A program made the translations under genes and the position numbers. A stretch of 64,000 nucleotides of DNA from Saprolegnia diclina VS20 (lineage: Eukaryota; Oomycota; Saprolegniomycetes; Saprolegniales; Saprolegniaceae): contig NW_008246084.1 in assembly GCF_000281045.1 (NCBI RefSeq), positions 113,676 to 177,675 on the forward strand, written 5' to 3'. How positions within the stretch are numbered: the first letter of the stretch is position 1; each line of letters starts with the position of its first letter. Below, one piece after another: positions 31,081 through 40,671 of the stretch. The notes beneath the pieces are model-generated. The model did no database searches, had not been told where the DNA came from, and saw only the letters and a program-made list of their open reading frames with translations.

Positions 31081-32925
31081 ATGGACAAGTTCATTACGCG
31101 GTCGCCCAAGGCCTTCTTCGCCAAGAAGACGGTAGCGCTCGACCCAAAGGCGCTCTCGAAGAAGCAGCTCGGGATCTTTGCCGCCAAGATCGCCGAGGCG
31201 GGCGGCGTGGTCGTGGAGATGGCACAGGCGGCGTCAGCCGACCTTGTCGTCGGTGCCGAGGGCCATCCTGCGTCCGTCACATGGCTCCAAGACTGCCTGG
31301 CGCAAAAGAAACTGCTTTCGCTCCCTCGCAAGCGGCCATCTGACGATGTAGCCGACGTCGAGCCCATGGCCAAGAAGGCCAAAGCAGCAACGACCACGGC
31401 GTGCACGTGGGCCAAGGCCGGATCGATTCTCTGGTGCGCCAACGTAGCCACGCCATCAACGACGACAAAGCGCCGCGTCAAGATTGCAGCCTTTGATATG
31501 GACAGCACGCTTATTACGACCAAGAGCGGCAAGACGTTTGCCGTCAACGACGACGACTGGAAGGTCTGGCACGAGTCGGTGCCCACGAAGCTCAAGTCGC
31601 TCGTCGAAGACGACGGGTTCCAGCTCGTCGTCTTCTCCAACCAAAGCGGCCTCTCCAAGGGCAAGGTTACTGAGAAAGGGCTCAAGGTCCGTGTACCGAT
31701 CACATCTCGACCTCTCATTCGTGCGTGGCTAGGGCAAGATCGAAGCGATTGCAGATATGCTGGCGCTACCGCTGTGGTTCTTCCTCCTGCCCGAGAATGA
31801 CATTAACCGCAAGCCGCGCACGGGGGCGTGGGACGTTATGGTACGACCACATGGTGAATTCGCGCACGTTCACGTCGTTTAGGTGTCAGAATTCAACCTC
31901 GACGTCGACATGACCAACAGTTTCTACTGTGGCGACGCTGCCGGGCGGCCCAAAGGTACAATCCTAACGTTTATTCCTTTCCCAATTATCAGTTCTTAGC
32001 GACGGGCAAAGCAAAAAAGGACTTTTCGGCCGGCGATTACAAATTTGCCCTCAACCTTGGCGTGCCCTTTTGGACACCCGAGCAGCTGTTCCTCAACTCC
32101 AAGCTGAGCCTCCACTGCGACCCGAAGCTTCGCGACCTCGGGTTCGATCCCCGCTCGCTCTTCCAAGGTAGAGACGTATCGCGGTACATTTCTGATACAT
32201 TTGTAGACGTCCAAGCCGTCGATGCGACGTGCCGGCCCTCAGACGCGACCGAAATGATCGTGCTTGTCGGTAGCCCGGCCGCGGGCAAGAGCACGTTCTG
32301 CCGCACCTACTTTGGCGGTGCACCTCGCTCCGAGTTGCTCGGCTTCTCATCGAAACGTTAGAGTACATGCGCATCAACCAAGACACGCTCAAGACGCCCG
32401 CCAAGTGCAAGCAGGCCGCGCTCGAGAGCCTTCGTGACGGCAAGAGCGTCGTGATCGACAACACCAACCGCGACGTCAAGGTAGTCGGCGTTCCTTTTTG
32501 GCTACCTCCCATCGTACTACTACGGTAGAGTCGAAAGAGCTGGATCGAGATGGCCACGGCGGAGGTACCAGGCGGACAGTTGCATACGCTGTGTGCGATG
32601 GAGGAGACTAGGGGGTCTCGGTGCGCTGTTTTTACCTCGACCTACCCAAGCCGCTCGTCTTCCACCTCAACGCCTTTCGGGCGCTCATGAAGCAGCTGCA
32701 CCCAGACGCGGCCGAGCACAAGTCGGACGTGCCCGATATGGTGATTCACGGCTTCTTCAAGAACCTTGTCCCGCCCTCGGTACGTGGCAACTATCAAGGT
32801 TTCAAGATTGCAAGGTGTCCATTCATGTCGGTTAGGTCGACGAAGGCTTTGCGTCCGTCGTGCACGTGCCGTTTTGCGCCGTGCCGTCGCCCGAGGACAA
32901 GCTATTGACGTCGTTCCTACTCTAG
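31081..32925 (+). CDS. polynucleotide kinase 3'-phosphatase with N-terminal BRCT-like domain (9 exons)
   Basis: Exons 31081-31686, 31733-31840, 31883-31955, 32000-32167, 32207-32317, 32362-32480, 32529-32564, 32612-32779 and 32836-32925 give 492 residues. The HAD phosphatase domain starts AAFDMDSTLI (DxDxT, about residue 140), followed by VVFSNQSGLSKG and FYCGDAAGRP. The kinase domain has Walker A GSPAAGKSTF, then YMRINQDTLKT, SVVIDNTNRD and DMVIHGFFKN. The enzyme restores 5'-phosphate and 3'-hydroxyl ends during strand-break repair. Animal PNKP begins with an FHA domain. Here residues 15-85 look like BRCT (GGVVVEMAQAASADLVV; ASVTWLQDCLAQKKLL). A Lys-rich stretch near 90-115 (KRPSDD, AKKAKA) may be a nuclear signal. 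An in-frame ATG at 31006 could add 25 residues. Confidence 0.9.
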
Positions 32926-34149
32926 TGCGACGGACGACACACCTCTCGCAAGAGAGCGGCTTCGGCGGCCATGGTATCGAGCGTACGGGGCACGCGGTCT
33001 TCGTCAAGGTCCATGGTGCGCCGCTGGTCGTTCTTCTCGAGCTACACGAGCCATTTATGAATCAAGGACTGCGATGCGTCNNNNNNNNNNNNNNNNNNNN
33101 NNNNNNNNNNNNNNNNNNNNNNNNNNNNNNNNNNNNNNNNNNNNNNNNNNNNNNNNNNNNNNNNNNNNNNNNNNNNNNNNNNNNNNNNNNNNNNNNNNNN
33201 NNNNNNNNNNNNNNNNNNNNNNNNNNNNNNNNNNNNNNNNNNNNNNNNNNNNNNNNNNNNNNNNNNNNNNNNNNNNNNNNNNNNNNNNNNNNNNNNNNNN
33301 NNNNNNNNNNNNNNNNNNNNNNNNNNNNNNNNNNNNNNNNNNNNNNNNNNNNNNNTCGGCGACTTCATCGGCGTCGAGATGGGTGAAGCGAGCAATGCGG
33401 CGCGTTGGGATGACGAGGATGTGGCCTACGGCAACGCTATTGCCGTGTGAATGATGACGCTTGTAGTAGTACCTGGCACGATCGGCTTGAGGTTCACGAG
33501 GGCGACCGAGTGCGCCGACTCGTAAAAGACCTCGGAGAACCGAATCGGGTACGGGCCAAAGGCGCGGTAGAGTGGGTCGAGGCAATGCTGGAAGCCAAGC
33601 AGATCTGTACGCTTGTCAAAGACAGGCCAAGAAGGCATGGGCGTGCACCTTGCACGAGCGTATCCGGCGTCGGGAAGGGCACCGCTGTGCTGGTATCGAG
33701 GCCGACCATTGCAATATGCTCGCCAGCGTTTGGGTGCACGATCAGCGTGCGGCTCGCCGGCACGGCGAGCGTCGAGGCGGCCGCGTCAAGGAACGCCGCT
33801 TGACTCTAGCCACCTGGTAGAATCTGCCTGTGCAATGGACAACACCATACGCACCATGCGCTCGGTCGTAGCAAAGTCGCAGGCGCCATCCAGCGTCGCG
33901 GCCGGCGGAAGATGCACCCCGAGCTTGTAGCCCGACCTACAGCAGTAGCGTGGGCCATGAGCGACATGGCAACGCAGGTCGTCGTCTACTTGCGGAGGGC
34001 GGGAAGGATCGCATGCCACGTGGCCGCCTAGAGCGTCAGCGTGAGGCGCAATCTTGCGACCGATATCGGCGACGTACGTGGTACCCGGTCGAGAGGTCGA
34101 GGAGCACAGAGCGGACGTTGCGCTCGAGCGCAAGCTGCGCCAAACGCAT
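32922..34149 (-). CDS. FHIT-type HIT protein with HAD-like N-terminal region; interrupted by assembly gap
   Basis: Minus-strand exons 34149-34078, 34027-33990, 33936-33855, 33805-33649, 33604-33473 and 33425 into the N-gap (33355-33081), then a last exon 33041-32922. All visible junctions close in frame with 44-53-bp introns. The HIT part is clear: FSEVFYESAHSVALVNLKPI, GHILVIPTRRIARFTHLDAD and the C-terminal MAAEAALLRE typical of FHIT. The catalytic H-x-H-x-H triad must lie in the gap. The N-terminal 110 residues look like a degraded HAD-fold: NVRSVLLDLSTGYH (motif I without DxD), ALRKSGYKLGV, and LAVPASRTLIVHPNAGEH like motif IV. FHIT hydrolyses diadenosine polyphosphates. The stop overlaps the PNKP stop on the other strand. 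Exons upstream of 34149 cannot be excluded. Confidence 0.75.
33081..33355. other. assembly gap (275 N)
   Basis: Run of N inside the HIT gene. It hides the end of the exon starting at 33425, the histidine triad and at least one intron boundary. Confidence 0.99.
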
Positions 34150-34974
34150 GGGGCCCAACACAAATTTCAACAAAATTGGGCCCCCCCAATGCGATTCGCG
34201 ACACGGGTCCCCCCAAAACAGCTGGAATCGGCAAACACACGTGGCGCGATCTGGGGTCATCCCGCCCACGACCAAGATTTGCGGTCTGGACCTCACGTCC
34301 ACCACGTTCGGCCTGACGCCAACGGACAAGCCTAGCGTCATCCAACAGCGCGCCGCACAGACACTCGACGGTCCATCCTATCCCCCAGCTGCCATCGTTG
34401 CAAGCCGGATGCGCCTTTCGATACCTTTGATGGACCGCATCCTCCGCGCTGCTGGTGCGTCATGGCAGCTGCAGAGATCGGTGCACAAGAAACCTTGCCA
34501 GGTCTTCGTTTCTACTGCTGAATGTCCTCGGCGCGTCGACCGGCGTCATCCATGCGCAGTATCGCAGGCGCTGAATCGCTCCATCCTCGCACCCGCTTTC
34601 CAGCCCGTCTATCGCGACTGCGTCTCCATGGCCCGACGGCCTCACAAGCCGGAGCCCATGCGCAGTGAGTCGTAGTAGCACTGCGGCCGGCGCAGTCGCC
34701 GTGGCGGCCATATCACATTCGCCGAGAAAGGCAAAGTCCTCATCTCCGCCCTCAAACCAGGCCGCGCCAAAATGGACCAATCGTAACTCACAATGTTGCT
34801 TCGACGAAGTTTTGTCGAAGATCTGATCCACTTCGAATGGTTTTATAGTTTCCTGTTTATCGTGGTGTTTGTATGCAATTTAATCAATATATTCAATGCG
34901 CTGGGTGTGACACGCGCTCTAAGATTGCACCGCATTACGCACGGCGCCATTCGCGCTTGGGACCAGCCACGAGC
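34150..34974. other. divergent spacer, HIT/PX
   Basis: 825 bp with G/C homopolymer runs near 34184-34216 and a CCAATCG box at about 34784. Several minus-strand frames stay open upstream of 34149 (for example up to 34341 and 34460-34831), but I could not connect them to the HIT gene or recognise them. Confidence 0.45.
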
Positions 34975-35853
34975 ATGCAGACGTCGATCGCGGACGCCGC
35001 CGTGGGCATCGTCGTCTTCATCCCGGCGGCGCTCAAGCGGCCATCGCACACGCTCTACTGCATCTGCGTCAAAGTCGACGACGCGCCCATCGCCGAGTGG
35101 ACCGTCAACCGGCGCTACTCGCAGTTTCTAGAGCTGCGCGAGAAGGTGCTGCGCTTTCTGGAGCGCACCCAAGGCTGTCCGGGCTGCGCCAACACGGCGC
35201 TCGCGATTGCGTCGTTCCCGTTTCCGCCCAAGGCTTGGTTTCGCACCAACAAGCTCGTGCGCCAGCGCGTCCGCGACCTCCAAAGCTTCATCCAAGTGCT
35301 CATTGGCCGGGCGTTCTCGGCCAAGCCAAAGTGCAACACGTGCGGCGCCGGCCTCCAGAACATTGTCCGGCCCTTCTTTTACCGCGGCGCGCAGCCGATC
35401 CATCGGCACTCGTCGATCGTCCGACGCGACGCCGACGACGACGACCTCATGCTCACGCAGCGCACCAAGAACGGCGGCCTCGACTCGGACTGCTCGACCA
35501 TGAACTCGGCAAAGGACATGTCGTACGCAGTCTCCAAGCGGCGCACGCGCATCTCGAAATCACTGAGCGACTCCAAGACGCTACGCCAGGCCAAGTGTTC
35601 GTTCATCAAAGAGTCGACGTGTCAGCAGCATGACCACGAGTCGTCGTATCTGGACGGCGCAAGTAAATGCACGGACGCGCGGCCGTCCGTTCTAGATGCG
35701 CTCAAGGACGTGGTCATCGCGGATGGCTTTGCCAACACCAAGCAGGAAAAGATGTACCGGCTCTCGACGATGTGGGAGACGTTCGAGCTTGACGACATTC
35801 AACGGGAAATGGCGTCGGGCCGAGCGACCAAGGCCGCCGGCATCTTGATCTAG
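34975..35853 (+). CDS. PX-domain protein
   Basis: Single exon, 292 residues from the ATG at 34975; 34 further in-frame codons upstream look non-conserved. The PX domain covers residues 5-120. VNRRYSQFLELREKVLRFL carries the RRYSQF phosphate-binding signature. FPFPPKAWFRTNK supplies the Pro-rich loop and basic patch, and RVRDLQSFIQVLIG the last helix. PX domains bind phosphoinositides, usually PI3P, on endosomes. A CxxC pair (KCNTCGAGLQ) follows. The C-terminal half is Ser/Lys-rich with acidic DDDDL and ends in an amphipathic segment (MWETFELDDIQREMASG). No BAR or other sorting-nexin domain is visible, so the partner specificity is unknown. Confidence 0.82.
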   Translation: MQTSIADAAVGIVVFIPAALKRPSHTLYCICVKVDDAPIAEWTVNRRYSQFLELREKVLRFLERTQGCPGCANTALAIASFPFPPKAWFRTNKLVRQRVRDLQSFIQVLIGRAFSAKPKCNTCGAGLQNIVRPFFYRGAQPIHRHSSIVRRDADDDDLMLTQRTKNGGLDSDCSTMNSAKDMSYAVSKRRTRISKSLSDSKTLRQAKCSFIKESTCQQHDHESSYLDGASKCTDARPSVLDALKDVVIADGFANTKQEKMYRLSTMWETFELDDIQREMASGRATKAAGILI

Positions 35854-36019
35854 ACTCGCTCTACTTACTACGCTCCGTATTACCTCGTGTACAATTACTA
35901 CGACATATCTTCCACTAGACTATCTAATTATGAACCCTTTCCTTCGTCGCCTTTCAACCTCATCATATATCTACAGCAGTCATTTTGTCTTTGTCATGTC
36001 AAGGACGTCATAAGACGAC

Positions 36020-37517
36020 TTATTTCGAACGTCCTTCGTCCGCGATCCCGGTCGCGACGACCGAGACGCGGATCTTGCCCGTCATGTTCGCATCAAACGA
36101 CGAGCCAAAGATGATGTTGGCGAGCGGGTCTTCGACCTCCTATGTATAGCGTGCAATGCAGACGCGCCATTACACGATGGATGACGGTACCTGCGTCACG
36201 CGCTCGGCGGCGGCGTCGACTTCAAAGAGCGTCATGTCCGGCCCACCCGTGATGTTGACCAGCATGCCTTTGGCCGCACGGATCGAGAGGTCGCCGAGAA
36301 GTGGGTTGTAGAGCGCGGCTTCGGCGGCGCGGAGCGCGCGGTTGTCGCCCTCGGCCTCGCCGCTGCCCATCATGGCATTACCCATGCGCGTCATCACCTG
36401 GTACGGTTCAGCATGGTGCGTCAATGGAAGATATTGTCGTACCGACTGGACGTCGGCAAAGTCGAGGTTGATGAGCCCCGGCATGACCATGAGGTCGGTG
36501 ATGTTCTTGACGCCCGAGAGCAGCACGTCGTCGGCAACGCTACGCTCCTTAGGACGCAGAGATGAGGATGACGAGGATATACCGGAAGGCGTCCATGAGC
36601 GATGTCTTCTCGGTCGACATGTTGAAGAGGTTCTGGTTCGGAATCACAATCATCGTGTCGACGCTTTGCTTGAGTTCGTGGAGGCCTTGCTCGGCGAGCT
36701 TGGCGCGGTGGCTGCCCTCAAACTTGAACGGCTGCGCAAAGCGGTTAACCAATGCGTCGAGTCGTGCGTGTCGTACCTTGGTGACGACGCCGACCGTCAA
36801 GATGCCAGAGTCGAGCGCCGCTTGCGCAATCACGGGGGCGGCGCCCGTACCGGTGCCACCGCCCATGCCCGCCGTCACAAACATCTACAGACATCGATCA
36901 ACACATTGTGTATCACACAAAGCAGGGTATTACCATGTTGGCGTGACCAATCTTGTCCATGATCTCGTCCAAGCTCGCCTCGGCGGCCAGTCGCCCGGCC
37001 TCGGGGTTGGCGCCGCAGCCAAGGCCGCCCGTGAGCTCCGAACCCATTTGGATGCGGTTGTCGGTCAGCGTCGTCTTGAGGTGCTGCGCGTCCGTGTTGC
37101 ACACGAGAAAGTCGACGCCCTTGAGGCCGCGCGCAATCATGTTGTTGACTAGGCGACGGTGCATCGGCCGCGAGAGAGAGGGAGAACGACGGACCTGCGT
37201 TGCCGCCCGCGCCGCCGACGCCGACAACGACGATCTTGGGCGCAAACGACCCGAGGTTCATCTCGGCCGCGTTCTGGATCCACGGCTGCGGGTCCACGGG
37301 CTTGGCCTTCGTGTCTTCGACAGGCTGCGCCTTCTTCTTGTCGTCCGCTGGCGGCTGCTGCTTGCTGCTGTTCTTGGAGAGGCCCTGCGCATAACGGTGA
37401 AGGCGTGAGGCCCTACCGCATCGCACCCGAGGGTACCTTCTGGAGCGACGCAGTCGCCGCGTCCGTGGCCGTCGAGAAGCTCCGGAAGCTGTGGAACGAC
37501 GACAGGCGGCGAAGCAT
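36020..37517 (-). CDS. ftsZ: mitochondrial FtsZ division GTPase (8 exons)
   Basis: Exons 37517-37437, 37384-37195, 37148-36934, 36884-36777, 36731-36583, 36539-36443, 36397-36191 and 36139-36020 sum to 388 residues with every phase matching. The first exon encodes an Arg/Ser-rich, acid-free leader ([20 protein letters not shown]), a typical mitochondrial presequence. The tubulin/FtsZ core follows: [30 protein letters not shown], the GTP-binding [27 protein letters not shown], the T7-loop region [12 protein letters not shown], and a final RVSVVATGI strand. Mitochondrial FtsZ is retained in stramenopiles and other protists but lost in animals and fungi, where dynamins alone divide mitochondria. 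A CCAATCAGCG box sits 40 bp upstream. It converges on the PX gene with a 166-bp gap. Confidence 0.93.
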
Positions 37518-38057
37518 CGGACGCAAAAAACCTCGAAAGTGCACACCGCAAAAAACGAGCCAATCAGCGTGCGGCGATCCTGTTGTCAAGATGGTCACCA
37601 GTTCAACGGTCGCGCCAAACACCAAGTCAGCACGCTAGCACCACGCCGGGCATGCAACGACTTCCCCATACGACCGATTATGCTATAGACGTCTGCCTCC
37701 ATCTGCCGCCTCGGCAACCTTGATTTCACCAAGTCATCTCCACGCAACGATGGCAGGCGACATGCGGGGTTCTGGTAAATGTATCTGTCATGATTCGACG
37801 AGCTCTGTTGGCTGGTGGATGGAGCCAATGGAGCGTGCAGATGAAGACGTCTCGCAGTGTGAAGCAACGGTGCACCGCCTGCCCGCATCGTCATGCCATG
37901 CGGCTATGAACCTTGCTATTGCTTGCGGCAACGGAGAAGCAGGATCCCTGCAACTTCACGCGCTACTCTCTTCTGTTCACGAAAAGGGTGAATACGTTGG
38001 CTTCCGATCGATCGATTGTAATTGTAGTAGGAGGTCCATGGACGACAAGGGCTGTGA
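37518..38057. other. spacer with FtsZ promoter
   Basis: 540 bp. CCAATCAGCG at about 37560 is next to the FtsZ start. A plus-strand frame (37720-38124) overlaps the last exon of the BRCT gene antisense and looks spurious. Confidence 0.5.
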
Positions 38058-38729
38058 TTACGTTGTCGTTGTCGGTGGTTTGAAAAAGGTCGAAATACTC
38101 GAGGCAGCCGCCGCGTCCTTGTAGATGGCGTACTTGAACTCGGGCTGGCGCTTCCCCTTCTTGATACTGTCCAGGACCCAATTCGGGTGGACGCATAAAA
38201 TCTTTCCCCCCGACTCGAAGCGATGTCAGACCAACGCTAGCTGCGAATCGACGTACTTTGAGAAGGGCCTCGGTCTTGGAGCCGTTGAGGTTCTCGGCCA
38301 CAATGTGGGTCACCCGCGTTTTGCGGTGCATGATGCTAGTACATACATGATCTCAGTCGCCACCTTGCAGGCGCCATGTACGAGACGGTGGCGCCATGTT
38401 CTTTGACCATCTTGGTCATGTAGTAGCTACATCAACCACCAAATGAGTCCATCGAGAATGCGCAGACGCAAAAGTCGGACGACGAGACGTTGCCGGTGCG
38501 TCCGTCAAAGTACAAGTTGCATCCCTACGAGCGTGTCAAAATGGCCAGAAAGGGCAAGTCGATGGCCAACTTGAAAGATGGCGCTCAGCGTCGGGTGGCC
38601 GGAGCTCGGGACCGTCGTTGGCCGACGAGGGGCATGCGACGACGGTCCCTTGCGTTTCTCGCTGCCGGGCGGTCGTGGCACCCGCTCATTGCGGTTCGTC
38701 GGCCCACTGGGGCCGTTGATGCTAAACAT
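38058..38729 (-). CDS. REV1-type BRCT mini-protein with PIP-box-like tail (5 exons)
   Basis: Exons 38729-38571, 38524-38481, 38426-38382, 38335-38257 and 38201-38058 give 156 residues; the donor of intron 2 could be 3 bp earlier. After a basic, Pro-rich N-terminus, LSAIFQGCNLYFDGRTGN matches the start of the REV1 BRCT domain (IFSGVAIYVNGYTDPS in human). VTHIVAENLNGSK matches its THIIATNLPNAK block, and CVHPNWVLDSIKKGKR the conserved Trp helix. The protein then ends at once with SSISTFFKPP, resembling a PCNA-interacting motif (I-x-x-F-F) without the leading Gln. No polymerase domain follows in any frame. It could be a free-standing translesion-synthesis adaptor or a dominant regulator. The last intron uses an unusual AAAG acceptor. 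Confidence 0.68.
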
Positions 38730-39304
38730 AGTCGAATTGGCGCTCCCGTGGTTCGCGGGAAATCTTTTTGGCCAATGGACGCGCGTATCGACAGGATTTA
38801 AAAGTGTTTCTGCCAATCCCAAGACGACATGCATCTTGAACTCAATCCCAGAAAGGGCACAACGACTCGCTTGGCTCTCTCTGGGACGATTTGTACGAGC
38901 GACTGCAGTCCTCTACTAATAAAACAGGTAGGATTATAAGGCAGTGCGTCGAGCTCGACGTGGGTGGCCTCCTCTTGTTCGGTGTCTCCCGACTACGCGT
39001 GCATAGACCCAAGACAAGTAAACGCCCGGGGCGCCGATCTTGCCTTCCGGTAGCAAAACCGGTAGATTCCATGGAGGAATAAGTCGCGATGCTTGATATA
39101 TAAAGGCTCCTTAGATAGACCTCGAATGTCCAAGATAGTCGCTCGAGTCCCAAGGCAACGACGATTGCAGCGCCAGCCAGGACCGCAAAACGAAAGTGTG
39201 TCCAACGTGCCCATTTTGTCCAATCAAAACCAAACGTGTCAACATATTTGGCCAATCGCAGCGAACACGAGGCTTGCCATTTTGCGTTTTGGTTGACGAG
39301 TACA
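38730..39304. other. divergent promoter region
   Basis: 575 bp between the BRCT mini-gene and the tail-anchored protein gene. CCAATCAAAACC near 39220 and GGCCAATCGC near 39248 lie 50-90 bp before the plus-strand ATG. Nothing else recognised. Confidence 0.55.
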
Positions 39305-39824
39305 ATGGCGTCGCTCCTCACCGAAGCGCTGCAGCACGTCGAGATGCGCACGGACGTCATCACGGGTCTCAGCAACGAGCTCGTGCAGATGGACGTGAAG
39401 CTCCAGGATGCCCACTTCAAGGCCAAGCAGGACCCAGAGCTGGGCGAGGCCGTCCTCCAGCTCTACGTGGCGTTCCTCGCCAAGCGCGATGAGCTTATCG
39501 AGGTGCTGCAGGCCGAAAAGATCTCGGTGCCCTGGCAGCTGCGCATGAAGATCGACGAGTTTGAGCAGTCGGTACGAGCTGACGACGGCAACAGGCGAAT
39601 TCAATCCCGTCGTTGTCTCGTAGCTCAAGGAGCGCAAGGTCAAGCCGTACGCCAAGGCAGCCTCCCCCGTAGCTACGACAGAGGCTGCACCAACAACGGC
39701 CGTGGCCCCCGAGTGGGAACGCAAGGATACGCTGGGCGTTGTCCTGCCCGTTGTCGTCGTGCTGGTGGCGCTGGCGGTCGCGTATGTCATGCGGGCCGAG
39801 ATCTTCGCCTTCCACGACATGTAA
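39305..39824 (+). CDS. small tail-anchored membrane protein (2 exons)
   Basis: Exons 39305-39571 and 39624-39824 give 156 residues; the 52-bp intron is GTACGA...TAG. Residues 1-90 form a helical, charged domain (MDVKLQDAHFKAKQDPELGE; LYVAFLAKRDELIEVLQAEK). A basic/Ala-Thr linker follows, then a single hydrophobic segment near the C-terminus (LGVVLPVVVVLVALAVAYVM) with only nine residues after it. This is the topology of a tail-anchored protein, the class inserted by the GET pathway whose receptor-like gene is at 6.8 kb. No SNARE heptad layer is evident. Family unknown. Confidence 0.72.
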
Positions 39825-39966
39825 ACACCACAATATTGTCATGCAAAATACGTTGTGAAAAATATAAAATATCCATGGCTACTCGCAGGAGCTCAAGAGC
39901 ACATCGTCGTGGGAAGAAGCAACCATGGTTTCTGCACTCTTCACAGAGTTCAAACCACTAGAGAGC

Positions 39967-40671
39967 TTAGCAGCAGCCGCCCGACTTGCCCGAGACGTTC
40001 TGGCCGGGCTGGAGGCTGATGGCGGGCTTCGACTGCATCGGGGCGCTCGCCATGCGCTTCTTGATCTGTGCGGCCATCATCATAAAGGCCTTCTCAACGT
40101 TGGCCGCGTTCTTGGCCGACGTCTCGAGGAACTCAATGCCGAGGCTGTCGGCAAAGTCCTTGGCCGCGTCCGTGCTCACGACGCGCTTGGCCGTCAAATC
40201 GCTCTTGTTACCGACAAGGAGCTTGTTGACGTTCTCGCACGCGTACCGGTCAATCTCGTGGAGCCACTGCTTGACGTTGTTGAACGACTCCTGGTCCGTG
40301 ACATCGTACACGACGATGATACCGTGGGCGCCACGGTAGTAACTGCTCGTGATCGTGCGGAAGCGCTCCTGGCCGGCCGTGTCCCAGATCTGGAGCTTGA
40401 TGGTCTTGCCGTCGAGCTCAATCGTGCGGATTTTCTACCATGTGCCATGAGCCTCTCCATCGCGCGCTTGCATGTGCTTACGAAGTCGACGCCAATCGTC
40501 GAGATGTAGCTCTCCGTGTACGTGTCGTCGGCGAAACGCAGGAGCAAGCACGACTTGCCGACGCCCGAGTCACCGATGAGGAGCAGTTTGAACAGGTAGT
40601 CGCTACAAGAGCATGCTCGTGAGCTGCCTGTCCCGATATCGCTCCATGTTCACGTACTATTCGGGGTTCAT
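39967..40671 (-). CDS. Rab1/Ypt1-type small GTPase (3 exons)
   Basis: Exons 40671-40658, 40602-40482 and 40434-39967 give 200 residues. The first exon is only 14 bases (MNPEY). All G-box motifs are intact: GDSGVGKS (P-loop), TIGVDF (switch I), [20 protein letters not shown] (switch II), NKSDL and ETSAK. The C-terminus ends GGCC, the digeranylgeranylation site. Effector-region identity ([19 protein letters not shown]) is that of Rab1/Rab8/Rab13-like proteins, closest to Rab1, which controls ER-to-Golgi and intra-Golgi transport. SEC13, another ER-exit component, is the next gene, divergent at 41.9 kb. Confidence 0.94.

Noticed and set aside
33494-33763. Nitrilase-Fhit (NitFhit) fusion
   Set aside because: The upstream exons do not give the E-K-C nitrilase triad context once spliced consistently; a HAD-like reading fits better.
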